The notes: generated by a model from the sequence alone, not told the origin. Positions 50,178 to 59,611 are shown, numbered from the stretch's first letter. The stretch is DNA of 64,000 nucleotides from JAPPLB01 sp965208945 (GCA_965208945.1 OZ242366.1:1922001-1986000), one strand, 5' to 3'. Numbers and translations: made by a program.

Positions 50178-50389
50178 CCGCCTCCGGCATGGTCGATTTC
50201 CGATTGTGAGTGACGAAAGAGCTCGAAGTTGGCGGCGCTATCGTTGATCATTGCTGCAAAGCGAAGATACTGCTCCTCGGTGAGCGTCAAGCTTGTGCCC
50301 CCGAGCTGCACATGAATGCAGCCGTGCAAGCAACGGGTCACGGAACCGAAGCGGTCATAACGTGCGAGAACGACGGGTTTATGCTGCAT
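50174..50389 (-). CDS. Small Cys/His protein, DUF6686-like
   Basis: 71 residues: a basic start (MQHKPVVLARYDRFGSVTRC) then LHGCIHVQLGGTSLTLTEEQYLRFAAMI. The pattern C-x(3)-C-x-H-x-x-x-G with a following LTEEQYLRF helix resembles small Bacteroidota/Acidobacteriota proteins of the DUF6686 type, a link I hold only loosely. It has no signal peptide. It lies between a 44-residue membrane protein gene (six-base gap) and the propeller gene (four-base overlap). The Cys and His residues could bind metal, perhaps haem, iron or copper from the receptor. Confidence 0.65.
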   Translation of the reverse strand: MQHKPVVLARYDRFGSVTRCLHGCIHVQLGGTSLTLTEEQYLRFAAMINDSAANFELFRHSQSEIDHAGGG

Positions 50390-50395
50390 GATGTT

Positions 50396-50530
50396 TCAAA
50401 ACACGCCAATCCAAGTCGTCGAAGACTGAAGATGTCCCAGCGACGCCAGAAGAACCATCACCACGGCCTGCACCAGAAGTGAGCCGAGCAGAACGCACAA
50501 ATAGGTTCGGTTATCAAGGCGGACTTTCAT
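50396..50530 (-). CDS. 44-residue single-span membrane protein
   Basis: MKVRLDNRTYLCVLLGSLLV then QAVVMVLLASLGHLQSSTTW then IGVF, with one hydrophobic helix (residues about 10-30) after a positively charged start, so likely N-in. It starts eight bases after the TonB-receptor stop and stops six bases before the DUF6686-like gene, so it fits between them in an unbroken gene chain. I see no known family. The tight spacing on both sides is the strongest support for it being real. Confidence 0.6.
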   Translation of the reverse strand: MKVRLDNRTYLCVLLGSLLVQAVVMVLLASLGHLQSSTTWIGVF

Positions 50531-50538
50531 ACCATTCG

Positions 50539-52803
50539 CTAATCCCTACCAAAGTTCCAGCGCATCCCGACTCGGAATGTGCGGCCGGGGTCCGCCCGGA
50601 AGAAAGACGGATCGGCGGCCTGGAGATTGGAGTCCGTCGAATCGAACAGGTTGTCTAGCGCAAAGTAGAATTCGCTTCCGGCGGCCACGGGCTTGGCGAT
50701 GTACCAATCCCATACCTGATATGCGTTGCCAATGAAGCTGCCGCTGCGCCCCGCAATCGGCCACTTGCTGAAGTACGTGCCCCGGAAGTTAGTCCGCAGG
50801 CCTCCCCAGCGGCTCGTCGACCACCACACGCGGAAGTTGCCGTGGTGACGATGACGTTGACTCAGGAACGCCTTCGTTTCCTTATCGCGGGCGTCGAGGT
50901 AGGTGTAGCTGGAAGAGACGATCAGACTTCGCGTCAGATTTACCTCCACCTTGCTCTCGACCCCAGTCGTGTACACGTTGTCTACGTTGCGATACAGGAA
51001 AAACAACCGGTGCAATCCTGGATTGAAAGCCGAATCGATGTTGAAGGCGTTGAGTAGTCCACGGAGGCCTTGGGGCGTGCTCGGTCTGCCGATCAGGTCG
51101 GCCTGAATCAAGTTCTTGATGTCGTTCCGGAAGTACGTGCCGCTGAAGCGGATACGGTCCAGCCAGTAGTCGAAGCCGACCTGATTCGTCGTCGATGTCT
51201 CCGGAACGAGGTTTGGGTTTCCGATCACTTGATAAAAGTTGGTCGGATTGAGGAAGCGGAAGTAGAGCTGCCCAAGGTCGGGAGCGCGGAACCCGCGACC
51301 CCAAGAGCCCCTCAGGCGTAGGTTGTCGGTAACCCGCCCCAGGGTGCCCGCACGCGGCACGAACTTATCTCCATAGAGCGAGTGATCGTTCCAACGGGCG
51401 CCCAGGGTCAAGCTGACGCGCGGGTGCAGTTCGATACGGTCGTTGAACCAGGTATCGACCATAGAGATCTGCTGGCCCGCGTTGTCACCGACCACTCGGT
51501 TGTAGCCGCGATAGTTGTCCTGGTTCCACTCCAAGCCGCCCTGAACAAGCTGCCTCGAACCCCAGACATGCGAGATGTTCGTCTCGAGCCGATAGAGGCG
51601 CTGATTGAGGTTCGCATTCGTGTCGATATGTCCGGGCATCGCGAGCACGGCGATCCTCGAGCTTTCGTCGTATTTTCCGTAGTAGCCGCGGAAAGTCCAC
51701 TGCGTGACGGGATTCAGTCCCAGGTCGAGGTTGAGGCCGTAGTTCTGGGCGCTGTCTTTCGTCGCGGTCGTCTGCGGCCCGAACTCACCGTAGAACCTGC
51801 CGAGCTCATCGTTGTCGAAGGCATTCGCCATCAATCCCACCTTGAGCTGCTCCGAGAAGTCGTAGCCCATCTTGCCGAAGTAGTCATATCGGTGGAAGCC
51901 CGCTGCCGTCGTATCGAAACTGTCGGGTATCAGACGGTAGGGATTGCGCTTGTGGCGCTCGACGTCGAAGAAGCCATGCCAGCCTTGGTGCCGAATGCCC
52001 ACATCCCCGCGCAGATCCACTCCGCTGAAACTGCTCGCCGAAGTCGTGACGTTGCCGTCAAACTTTCGTTTCGTTTCGCGTGTGATCAAGTTGATTACGC
52101 CGCCGATCGCCTCGGAACCGTAGAGTGCCGATGACGCGCCCTTGACCACTTCGATGCGCTCCAGCCGGCCCGCCGACTGCCGGTCCATGTTGAGGATGCC
52201 GCGCTTGATGCCCCTCGCCCCGACGATGGGATAACCGTCGATCAGCACAAGCGATTGGCGCGAGTCGATACCCTGAATCTGCGTTTCCGAGCGATTTCCG
52301 GAAGAACCGCTTCGAACGACCACTCCGGGCTCTTCGGACAGCAGGTCGCTGACACGCTCATAACCCGAGTCTTTGATCATCGTGCTGGAAACGACATCCA
52401 CTTTCGCCACCGAGTTCTCGATGAGTTCCTCCTCCCGTGAACCACTGACGACGACCTGTTGCGCCAGCGGTGCTGGTGTGAGGGTTGCCAGCAGATCCTG
52501 CGCCTCCGGCGATGGCACCTCTACGATCTGGGTTTGATTGGCAAACTCAGCACGGGCTGCCGTGACACGGTACTTCCCGGGGCGAACCGCGACCTCAAAA
52601 GCGCCCTCGCCGTCTGCGACGATGGCAAACTCCAGCCCGGTCTTGAAATCCCTGATAAAAACGTTAGCGCCGGCGAGCGCGCCGCCGGTCTCGTCGACAA
52701 CTCGGCCCGCGATCACTTGGCTTTCCGTCGGCGCGGACCACATCGGGAGTGCCTGCAAAACCAGGAGAAGCAGCACCCCGCAGATACAAGAAACCTTCTT
52801 CAT
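50539..52803 (-). CDS. TonB-dependent outer-membrane receptor with N-terminal regulatory-like domain
   Basis: About 754 residues from ATG 52803, which has GGAGGG at 52807-52812. Signal peptide SCICGVLLLLVLQALPMWSAP, then a carboxypeptidase-regulatory-like Ig domain (VIAGRVVDETGGALAGANVFI), then a plug domain (VVSGSREEELIENSVAKVDVV, SETQIQGIDSRQSLVLIDGYPIVG, and LERIEVVKGASSALYGSEAIGGVINLIT) and a 22-stranded barrel ending FRVGMRWNFGRD, which has the C-terminal aromatic strand. The layout resembles siderophore, vitamin B12, colicin and copper-chelate receptors. The small genes downstream suggest a metal-related role, but the ligand is unknown. No regulator box is seen upstream. Confidence 0.9.
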   Translation of the reverse strand: MKKVSCICGVLLLLVLQALPMWSAPTESQVIAGRVVDETGGALAGANVFIRDFKTGLEFAIVADGEGAFEVAVRPGKYRVTAARAEFANQTQIVEVPSPEAQDLLATLTPAPLAQQVVVSGSREEELIENSVAKVDVVSSTMIKDSGYERVSDLLSEEPGVVVRSGSSGNRSETQIQGIDSRQSLVLIDGYPIVGARGIKRGILNMDRQSAGRLERIEVVKGASSALYGSEAIGGVINLITRETKRKFDGNVTTSASSFSGVDLRGDVGIRHQGWHGFFDVERHKRNPYRLIPDSFDTTAAGFHRYDYFGKMGYDFSEQLKVGLMANAFDNDELGRFYGEFGPQTTATKDSAQNYGLNLDLGLNPVTQWTFRGYYGKYDESSRIAVLAMPGHIDTNANLNQRLYRLETNISHVWGSRQLVQGGLEWNQDNYRGYNRVVGDNAGQQISMVDTWFNDRIELHPRVSLTLGARWNDHSLYGDKFVPRAGTLGRVTDNLRLRGSWGRGFRAPDLGQLYFRFLNPTNFYQVIGNPNLVPETSTTNQVGFDYWLDRIRFSGTYFRNDIKNLIQADLIGRPSTPQGLRGLLNAFNIDSAFNPGLHRLFFLYRNVDNVYTTGVESKVEVNLTRSLIVSSSYTYLDARDKETKAFLSQRHRHHGNFRVWWSTSRWGGLRTNFRGTYFSKWPIAGRSGSFIGNAYQVWDWYIAKPVAAGSEFYFALDNLFDSTDSNLQAADPSFFRADPGRTFRVGMRWNFGRD

Positions 52804-53046
52804 CACACCCTCCGTCATCTGTCTGTGGTGGACGAGCCGCCACAGGTTTTTTGTTGAACAATCCCACGCGGCCGAAAGGCCACGCCTATTCATTCAGCCG
52901 TCGGGGAGTCCGGAGGGCATACGCTATAATCAACTGAAGCACCGGTCGCTTGGACCTTCCTCGCGGCTGAGCCAAAGGAGGCGAGGCGTTGCGTCTAAGA
53001 CGGGTAATCGAGGCCGCAGCGTCTTCGCCTTAGTTGCAAGGCGCTA

Positions 53047-53775
53047 TCATTCCGCGCCTTGCAAGAGCTGCACATCCAACCAATCAATTTTCAGTGTCCG
53101 GGTCTTTCCTTTCTCGGCACTGACAATGCGTCTCGATTTCGGAAAGTAGCTGTTCCCGAGCTTCTGATAAGCATCCGTGTAGGCTGACGCCGACTCGACC
53201 GAGCCACTGGCGCGATCGAACACGGTTACGAAAAAGTGGCGCGACAGATAGCGTCCCGTAGTGGTCTTCTCCGTAGCAAGAACGCTGATTAACAGCCGTT
53301 TTTCATCCATCTGGCGGTCGACTTCGAGGATCTGATTGTCGTGAATGCGATAGCTCGAGGAATACTTGTCGCCGATGAGAATCTTGCGGCCCATCGGATG
53401 GTGGTCTTCCGGCCCGAAAGCCACAGGCTTCTTTTGCCGGGTGGAATCGTTCGACGTCATCCGATGCGACAGCATGGATTTGATCGTGCGTTTCACTTCC
53501 TTGCGCAACTCTTTGTTGTCGAGTTGCACTTCAAGCGTGATCGGAGGCTTGAATAGCATCGACCCGCGATGCGCTTCTCCGTCGACATGGATCAGCAGAT
53601 CGCTCCGGCAGCCCGGGAAGTCCTCGTGAAAGACCTCACGATGCTCTCGGGCCGCTTCCAGTAGCGCGGACGCGTCCTGGCTCGGGTCGAACTTAGGCGG
53701 TTCGGCGGTAGCGGGCAAGGCTGCCGAGATGGCAACCATCGCGACTAGGCGGAGCCTTCGAAGGGACAGTTTCAT
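53047..53775 (-). CDS. Secreted DUF3386-like protein
   Basis: ATG 53775 gives 242 residues and a signal peptide (LSLRRLRLVAMVAISAALPATA); a longer open frame reaching 54066 is not coding-like. The mature sequence FPGCRSDLLIHVDGEAHRGSM, LEVQLDNKELRKEVKRTIKSMLSHR, YSSSYRIHDNQILEVDRQMDEKRLLISVL and FFVTVFDRASGSVESASAYTDAYQKLGNSYFPKSRRI matches the layout of DUF3386 proteins from cyanobacteria and Acidobacteriota, which have no known function. The downstream operon encodes the TonB receptor, with 243 bases between. Confidence 0.65.
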   Translation of the reverse strand: MKLSLRRLRLVAMVAISAALPATAEPPKFDPSQDASALLEAAREHREVFHEDFPGCRSDLLIHVDGEAHRGSMLFKPPITLEVQLDNKELRKEVKRTIKSMLSHRMTSNDSTRQKKPVAFGPEDHHPMGRKILIGDKYSSSYRIHDNQILEVDRQMDEKRLLISVLATEKTTTGRYLSRHFFVTVFDRASGSVESASAYTDAYQKLGNSYFPKSRRIVSAEKGKTRTLKIDWLDVQLLQGAE

Positions 53776-54333
53776 CTGCTTGGCAAATGCAACATGCCTG
53801 CGATACTTGTCACTCGGCGCTCTTTGCCCAGAGGCGCAGTGTCTGACCATAATCATTCTCCAATGCTTGTTTTCAAGGGTATTCGAGGACATACAAGCTC
53901 GATGGCCTGCACGCCCCAACTTGTCCAAGCTATCAAACATGCAACTCTGTGTCAAGTAGAAAAACAAGAAAACTCTGTTCCGGCAGGAAGGGGCTGCAGG
54001 GAACCTCGTTTTCGAGCGCGCTGCGCGATGACTGTGACCTTCTTCGATGCAGTGGCTTACGAACAATTCCCGCCCCCTTCCTTCTCAGGTAGAAACGAAG
54101 GGGGGTCTACATGACTTACAAGACTGTGAAGGGGAAGGCCACTAGCGGAAGGTCATTGACGTGGCCCTCTTCAACGTTGGAGTTGGCTCTTCGCGCTTGC
54201 TATAGCTGTCTTAATGCAAGCAGAATGCAGCTACACTTGATGCTAAGTCCAGCCGATTACTCCCTCTAATCCGAGTGCCTGCAAGCTTCAGAAAGGATTT
54301 GCGATTGTCAAGACAGGCAAGCTCATCTAGAAC
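53776..54333. other. Intergenic region between two same-strand genes, nothing recognised
   Basis: About 560 bases, moderately AT-rich, no repeat copy and no strong hairpin. It must contain the promoter of the DUF3386-like gene and the end of the sialidase transcript. Confidence 0.4.
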
Positions 54334-55509
54334 TTATGTCGGCAAACGCCAGTTAGCCTGCCGCAGGACGGCGTACGGTGAGCTTTTCAGGCGCTCGTAC
54401 CAGACGGTGATGAGAGAGCCGTCATTCAGCTCGACGGTTGACGGATATCCGAGATCGCCTGCGTCTCCGTCGTCGGAGATGGTCATGGGTTCAGACCAGG
54501 TTCGGCCGTTGTCCTTGCTCAGGCGAACTTGGTTGCCGAAGGGCTCGCGGCGGTAGCCGTACGTCATGAGCATGCGTCCGTCGCGGAGACTCAGCAGGTG
54601 TGATGGCAGTCCCCACACGCCGATGGAGTGCGGAGTGGACCAGGTCCGGCCGCCGTCGTCGGATTCGGTTTGCAGCGTCTCGCGTTCGTTCTTTTTGTTG
54701 TGGTTGCGGATCTGCGCGATCAGGTGTCCGTTGGCCGCCTCGCCGATGTGAAGCTCGTGGTACTCGGTGAAGTCATCGCCGTCACGTGTGGGAATCTCGG
54801 CGAGCCAGCGCCAGGTCTTTCCGTCATCGTGCGACTCGGCGACGCCGATGCGCTTCTTCTCATGCCAGAGGCGCTTGCCGGCGTAGATCACCCGCCCGTC
54901 GGACAGCGGGATCGGGCCGTGCGGGCTGTTCACCGGCACGCGGTACGGCGCGGACCATGTTACACCGCCATCACTCGACCGCAGCATCCAAGTGCCCAGC
55001 ATACGCTCGCGCGCGGCGGCCGACGTCCGCGCATGAGCGGCCTGCCATGCGGCCATCTTCTCCTCGGTCCAGTCGGTGAAGCGGCCTCTGGCGCCCGGCT
55101 TGGCCTGCTGGAAATAGTCGATGTAGGCGAGCGAGGTAAACGTCGTGACGAGCAGCGATCCTTGCTGCGTCTCGCACACGCCGGCGTCGCGGTCGTCGAT
55201 CGCGGTGTCCATCAGGACGCGGGGCCATCCCCAGGTCTGTCCGTCGTCTTTCGAGCGCATGATCTCGACCCAGCCGAAGGGGCAGACATGCGCTTCCCGG
55301 CCTCCGGAACACACAACGAGCAACTCGCCGTCCTTACGCCGCGCCAGCGTCGGCCAGCCGTGGTAGAGATGCGGCCGCATGCTGATGATTTTTCTGTCGT
55401 CGACTTTGGCTTTGGCGGCGGCGGCCCGAGGGCGTAGCGCTGTGGAATATGCACCTGCGACGATCAGGGTACCGAGCAGGTCACGACGTGTTTTGGTTGA
55501 GGGGGGCAT
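54334..55509 (-). CDS. Exported BNR-repeat sialidase-like protein
   Basis: 391 residues with a Tat-type signal (TRRDLLGTLIVAGAYSTAL). Five Asp-boxes are seen: SKDDGQTWG, SSDGGVTWS, SHDDGKTWR, SDDGGRTWS and SKDNGRTWS, the classic six-bladed sialidase/BNR propeller. YHGWPTLARRKDGELLVVCSGG near the N terminus and DDFTEYHELHIGEAANGHLIAQIRNHN are typical of bacterial exo-alpha-sialidase or related hydrolases. The arginine triad of true sialidases cannot be confirmed by eye, so a different sugar or a lyase role is possible. A single gene. Confidence 0.78.
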   Translation of the reverse strand: MPPSTKTRRDLLGTLIVAGAYSTALRPRAAAAKAKVDDRKIISMRPHLYHGWPTLARRKDGELLVVCSGGREAHVCPFGWVEIMRSKDDGQTWGWPRVLMDTAIDDRDAGVCETQQGSLLVTTFTSLAYIDYFQQAKPGARGRFTDWTEEKMAAWQAAHARTSAAARERMLGTWMLRSSDGGVTWSAPYRVPVNSPHGPIPLSDGRVIYAGKRLWHEKKRIGVAESHDDGKTWRWLAEIPTRDGDDFTEYHELHIGEAANGHLIAQIRNHNKKNERETLQTESDDGGRTWSTPHSIGVWGLPSHLLSLRDGRMLMTYGYRREPFGNQVRLSKDNGRTWSEPMTISDDGDAGDLGYPSTVELNDGSLITVWYERLKSSPYAVLRQANWRLPT

Positions 55510-55636
55510 GGGGTTCCTCGCTGGTGGTTTGCGAGGAAGAGTTTAGCAGGTGAAGCCGCATATTTCGGTACAGGACGCCGATTTAACCCCCTCTCTTGCC
55601 GGGTGTGGTAAGGCGAAGCGGGAATGTCGCAGTCGG

Positions 55637-57031
55637 TCAGGCGATGATGCGCCAAAGGGTTGCCACCGCGAAGGTGACGGCGAAGGCGAAAGCCAGCGGC
55701 ATCAGGGCGCCGATGGTGGTCCATCTGGGGCTACGTGTCTCTTTCCAGATGGTGATGATCGTGGTCGCACAGGGGTTGTGGAGAAGAGAGAAGAGCATCA
55801 GGTTGATCGCAGTCAGCATGGTCCAACTCTGCTGCTCCACCAGCAGTGTGCGGATCTCGCTGTACGATGTGACGTCTGACATCATGCCGACACCCATGTA
55901 GATCATCAGCATCGTCGGGACAACGATTTCGTTAGCCGGAATGGCGATGACGTATGCCAGCAGGATTACGCCGTCGAGACCGATGGCAAAACCGAGCAAA
56001 TCGAGAAAATCGGCTGAACGCTGAGCCAGGCTGACTCCGGCCACATTGATGTTGGCCAGTATCCAGATCACGGCGCCCGCCGGGGCAGCGGTCATGATCG
56101 CTCGCCAGAGCACGAAAATAGTGCGGTCAATCAGCGACGTATAGAGAATACGCAGGATACTCGGACGGCGGTAAGGAGGCAGTTCCAAGGTGAATGCCGA
56201 GGCTTCGCCTTGCAGTACGGTCCGCGCGAGCAGCCAGGAAGCGAGCAGCGTGAAGCCGACTCCGATCAGGACCACCCCGACAACCGCTCCAGCCGCAGCG
56301 AACGATGCGAACGCCGGCGGGAACGCAGCCGCCACGAAGATCGTCGCGAGCATGATCAACGTCGGGAAGCGGCCGTTGCAGGGAACAAAGTTGTTCGTCA
56401 GGATGGCGATCAGCCGCTCGCGAGGCGAATCGATCACGCGCGTTGCGGTGACGCCTGCGGCGTTGCAGCCGAAGCCCATCGCCATTGTCAGCGCCTGTTT
56501 TCCGTGGGCGCCGGATTTGCGAAAGAGCCAGTCCAGGTTGAAGGCTACGCGTGGAAGATAGCCGAGGTCCTCCAGAATGGTGAACATCGGGAAGAAGATC
56601 GCCATCGGCGGCAGCATCACGCTCACTACCCACGAGAGGCCGCGAAAAACGCCGTTCCAGATAAAACCCGTTATCCAAGTGGGCACGCCCCAGTCAGTGA
56701 AGAGCGCAACTGCAGTGCTCTCCACCACGAAGAAGAACTCAGCCAGCATCTGTGACGGATAATTCGCACCGACGATCGTGATCCAGAAAACGAGTGTCAG
56801 GATACCAAGCATGATGGGCAGTCCAAGCACCGGAGAGGTGACGATACGGTCGACTTTCTGATCCCAATCCCATTTCTGATCCGCGCCGACGCGGACCGAT
56901 CGATCGGCGATGCGCCGTGCATCGGCGTAGAGGGATGAGACGATGCGGTCGCGGAAGTCATCGCCGATCTGGCGGCGCAAGTGGTCCGCGCGAAGCAGGA
57001 CGGTCTTAGGATCGGCGACCTTCGCTGTCAT
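55637..57031 (-). CDS. feoB: FeoB membrane (permease) half, separate gene
   Basis: 464 residues, about the size of the FeoB C-terminal region. WDWDQKVDRIVTSPVLGLPIMLGILTLVFWITIVG, the Gate motif RVAFNLDWLFRKSGAHGKQALTMAMGFGCNAAGVTATRVIDSPRERLIAILTNNFVPCNGRFP and the second Gate-like half (TAAPAGAVIWILANINV) match the canonical ferrous-iron permease with its cysteine-containing GFGCN and PCNGRFP motifs. It overlaps the GTPase gene by four bases (ATGA), so the two halves are made in equal amounts and probably assemble. FeoB usually is one polypeptide of about 700-800 residues, so this is a true split. Confidence 0.93.
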   Translation of the reverse strand: MTAKVADPKTVLLRADHLRRQIGDDFRDRIVSSLYADARRIADRSVRVGADQKWDWDQKVDRIVTSPVLGLPIMLGILTLVFWITIVGANYPSQMLAEFFFVVESTAVALFTDWGVPTWITGFIWNGVFRGLSWVVSVMLPPMAIFFPMFTILEDLGYLPRVAFNLDWLFRKSGAHGKQALTMAMGFGCNAAGVTATRVIDSPRERLIAILTNNFVPCNGRFPTLIMLATIFVAAAFPPAFASFAAAGAVVGVVLIGVGFTLLASWLLARTVLQGEASAFTLELPPYRRPSILRILYTSLIDRTIFVLWRAIMTAAPAGAVIWILANINVAGVSLAQRSADFLDLLGFAIGLDGVILLAYVIAIPANEIVVPTMLMIYMGVGMMSDVTSYSEIRTLLVEQQSWTMLTAINLMLFSLLHNPCATTIITIWKETRSPRWTTIGALMPLAFAFAVTFAVATLWRIIA

Positions 57032-57858
57032 TGGCGTCCTTGGAGGGCGACTACGCTGCTGATCTCTTCCATAGGGGCGGATTGCTGGGATTCGAGATCG
57101 GCCAACTCGCCCGACAACAGCGCCTGCCGGACTTTGTGGTCGCCATCGAGCAGTCGCAATGCAACCCAGCGGGCGTTTGGGAGGCCGGGCGCGGACTGTT
57201 CAATCAGCGGGACCAGTTCATCGACAGCGTTTTCGAGTTCCGGTGGGTGACTCGGATGGACCGGCTTCGAGATGACGGTGCCGGAAATCAGGTCGGCGAT
57301 GGTCTGCACCAACTCGTGCAGGCCTTCCTTCGTACGCGCGACAGTGGGGACGGCGGGCACGCCGAGATCACGAGAAAGGCTTCGGACATCGACCTCGATG
57401 CCTTTGCGCCGTGCCTCGTCCATCAAGTTGACACAGACGACGACTCGATCGGTGATTTCCATCACCTGAAGAACGAGATTCAGGTTTCTCTCGAGCGCCG
57501 TAGCATCTACGACGACAACGGTGCAGTCGGGTCGCCCGAAGAGGAGGAAGTTGCGGCTGATCTCCTCGTCCTCGGAAGCCGAGAGCAGTGAATATGTCCC
57601 TGGGAGGTCGACGAGCTTGTATCGAAGGGTTTGGAAGGCATAGCCTCCTTCGGCGCGCATGACGGTCTTGCCGGTCCAATTACCGACGTGCTGCCTCAGG
57701 CCGGTGAGGGCGTTGAAAACCGATGACTTGCCGGTGTTCGGATTCCCGGCAAGGGCGACCAAGTAGTCGAACTTTCCGAGCGAGACGCCCATCTGCGCTA
57801 GCTGGGCGTGCGCGGGACAGGTTTCGCAATTCGAGTGTGCAGCGGCTGTGGGTGTCAT
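57028..57858 (-). CDS. feoB: FeoB GTPase half, separate gene
   Basis: 276 residues. G1 ALAGNPNTGKSSVFNALTG, G2 region with T in VGNWTGKTV, G3 LVDLPGTYSLLSASEDE, G4 CVNLMDEARRKG. The helical spacer that follows the G domain in FeoB (VPTVARTKEGLHELVQTI) is present. An N-terminal extension (HSNCETCPAHAQLAQMG) has two cysteines and a histidine that could bind metal. It controls the permease half encoded by the overlapping next gene. The start overlaps the stop of the DtxR-FeoA fusion gene by four bases. Confidence 0.93.
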   Translation of the reverse strand: MTPTAAAHSNCETCPAHAQLAQMGVSLGKFDYLVALAGNPNTGKSSVFNALTGLRQHVGNWTGKTVMRAEGGYAFQTLRYKLVDLPGTYSLLSASEDEEISRNFLLFGRPDCTVVVVDATALERNLNLVLQVMEITDRVVVCVNLMDEARRKGIEVDVRSLSRDLGVPAVPTVARTKEGLHELVQTIADLISGTVISKPVHPSHPPELENAVDELVPLIEQSAPGLPNARWVALRLLDGDHKVRQALLSGELADLESQQSAPMEEISSVVALQGRQ

Positions 57859-58907
57859 GCGTGAATCACCTCTGCTGCGCTCTCTGGTTCATGGGAAGCT
57901 TTCTGTGTCTTGATCCAGACTTGGTCGGCCTGCTGTTTGCGGAGCGCTATCGTCGTGCCGCGCACGCGAAAACCGCGAGGATCCCCGAAGGGATTGTCCA
58001 GTGCGACTTCGACACGGGCTTGGGGTGTCAGGCCGAGATCGAGCAGACGGCGGCGGCTGAATCCACGGCACGAAACGTCAAGCTCGAAGACCTCGGCGGC
58101 CTCGCCCGCCCGCAGTTCCGACAATCGCCGTGTGCCTGTCGGCCTCGTTGTGCGTTGAGCCTCGGCGACCTGAATATTGGCGGCGACGACATGCGCCAAG
58201 CGGTGTTCGGCGCTGCCGTCGCTGACGATAAGCCGCTGCGGCGAGTTTTCCAGAATGCGGATCGTCGAACCCGGACGCAGATCGGCGGCGACGATTTGGC
58301 GGAAGATGACATCCGGCTCGTCCTCAATGTGAACGACGCGGGCCGGTTCGCCCTGCGGCCATTCTGTGAGGGCTACCGCGTCCAGCGGCTTGACGGTACC
58401 CTCGACGGTAGGGATCGGATCGCCGTGCGGGTCACTCTCGGGATGGCCCAGGTGCGCATCCAACTGGTCAAGGTTTTCCGCCGACAGTTGATGCTCGGCG
58501 ATCTCGGCCGCCCGGTGCACTCTCTCCATCGGCATGCCCGCGTCGTCGGTCAGGTAGGTCTCCCAGAGTCGATGCGCCCGCACGACGTGCAGTGCCCAGC
58601 GTTCGCCCTCGGGCGTGAGGGTCAATCCTCCGGTGTCACTGCGCACATGGCCGCGCGTCTCCATGCGCACGATCAGATCGAGCGTGCGCCGCTGTGAGAG
58701 GGCCAGCGCGCCGGCAAGGGATTCCGGCGTGGCGGCTTGGCTGCGGTGTTCCCAAGTGATGATGTGTTTGAGTGCGTCCTCGAACAACCGCCGGTCCCGC
58801 TGCGCGATGCTTCGCTTCCATTGAGCCCACAAACCCACGTTGGGCCAAGCCGCTGCGAGAGCGAGGAAAAGAAGCGACAGCAGCCATACTGAGATTGAGC
58901 CGGTCAT
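57855..58907 (-). CDS. Membrane-anchored DtxR-like winged helix fused to FeoA domains
   Basis: 350 residues. N-terminal transmembrane helix (VWLLSLLFLALAAAW), then a winged-helix with AATPESLAGALALSQRRTLDLIVRMETRGHVRSDTGGLTLTPEGERWALHVVRAHRLWETYL, then a DtxR-type dimerisation region (VHRAAEIAEHQLSAENLDQLDAHLGHPESDPHGDPIP). A first FeoA-like SH3 domain (ARVVHIEDEPDVIFRQIVAADLRPGSTIRIL) and a second (RLSELRAGEAAEVFELDVSCRGFSRRRLLDLGLTPQARVEVALDNPFGDPRGFRVRGTTIALRK) follow. FeoA proteins help FeoB. No separate feoA exists, so this fusion likely supplies it, while the membrane anchor raises a question about how the winged helix would reach DNA. Confidence 0.85.
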   Translation of the reverse strand: MTGSISVWLLSLLFLALAAAWPNVGLWAQWKRSIAQRDRRLFEDALKHIITWEHRSQAATPESLAGALALSQRRTLDLIVRMETRGHVRSDTGGLTLTPEGERWALHVVRAHRLWETYLTDDAGMPMERVHRAAEIAEHQLSAENLDQLDAHLGHPESDPHGDPIPTVEGTVKPLDAVALTEWPQGEPARVVHIEDEPDVIFRQIVAADLRPGSTIRILENSPQRLIVSDGSAEHRLAHVVAANIQVAEAQRTTRPTGTRRLSELRAGEAAEVFELDVSCRGFSRRRLLDLGLTPQARVEVALDNPFGDPRGFRVRGTTIALRKQQADQVWIKTQKASHEPESAAEVIHA

Positions 58908-58912
58908 CGCAG

Positions 58913-59602
58913 TCAGCCCGGCGTTTCCCCGTTCGCTGTGGGCGGCAAGACGCGAATCTCGCCGGCGACACGGGGACCTAATGCTTGTTTCTCATTGTCG
59001 GGGCCGACTTCCAGCATCAGTGGTCCGTCGAACGGTGCTCTTTCCGTAAGGTGCAGCGTCGTTCCTGGCGTAATGCCGAGTTCGGAGAGATAGCGCAGAA
59101 TCTCCGGGTCGTTGTCCGACACCCTCGAGACCGTCGTCTTCGCGCCGACGAAAAGGTCCAGCAGGCTCAGGTCTCGCCTTGGTGGGATCGTGCCGTCTTT
59201 GCGTGGAATCGGATGCCCGTGAGGATCGACTTCGGGGTCGCCGAGCCGTTCGGCGATGCGATCCTCGAGTTGCTCGGAGATGGCGTGCTCCAGTCGTTCG
59301 GCTTCGTCATGCACTTCGTCCCAGCTATAGCCGAGCATGCGATGGAGGAACAGCTCGATCAGTCGGTGATGGCGAATGACCTCCAGTGCTCGCTGTTTGC
59401 CGTGATCGCTCAGCCGTACCCCGTGGTGCTTCTCGTACTCCACGGGCGCGGGATTACGCACGGCGAGCTTTTGGAGCATACCGGTGACGGACGCCGGGGC
59501 CACGCTCAGCTTGCGCGCCAGCGATGCTGTTGAAGCGCGCCCGTCGTCGCCTGCGATCTCGTAGATTGCCTTGAGGTAGTCGTCAACGGCTTCTGAAGGC
59601 AT
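58913..59602 (-). CDS. DtxR/MntR-family metal-dependent repressor
   Basis: 229 residues. DNA-binding domain: AVDDYLKAIYEIAGDDGRASTASLARKLSVAPASVTGMLQKLAVR, then HHGVRLSDHGKQRALEVIRHHRLIELFLHRMLGYSWDEVHDEAERLEHAISEQLEDRIAERLGDPEVDPHGHPIP, with the metal-ligand-rich HRLIELFL and E-H cluster of IdeR/DtxR. A C-terminal FeoA-like SH3 domain (LSELGITPGTTLHLTERAPFDGPLML) is present. It should repress the operon when Fe2+ or Mn2+ is plentiful; a matching operator lies 10 to 28 bases before its start codon. First gene of the feo operon. Confidence 0.92.
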   Translation of the reverse strand: MPSEAVDDYLKAIYEIAGDDGRASTASLARKLSVAPASVTGMLQKLAVRNPAPVEYEKHHGVRLSDHGKQRALEVIRHHRLIELFLHRMLGYSWDEVHDEAERLEHAISEQLEDRIAERLGDPEVDPHGHPIPRKDGTIPPRRDLSLLDLFVGAKTTVSRVSDNDPEILRYLSELGITPGTTLHLTERAPFDGPLMLEVGPDNEKQALGPRVAGEIRVLPPTANGETPG

Positions 59603-59611
59603 ATTGAATAT

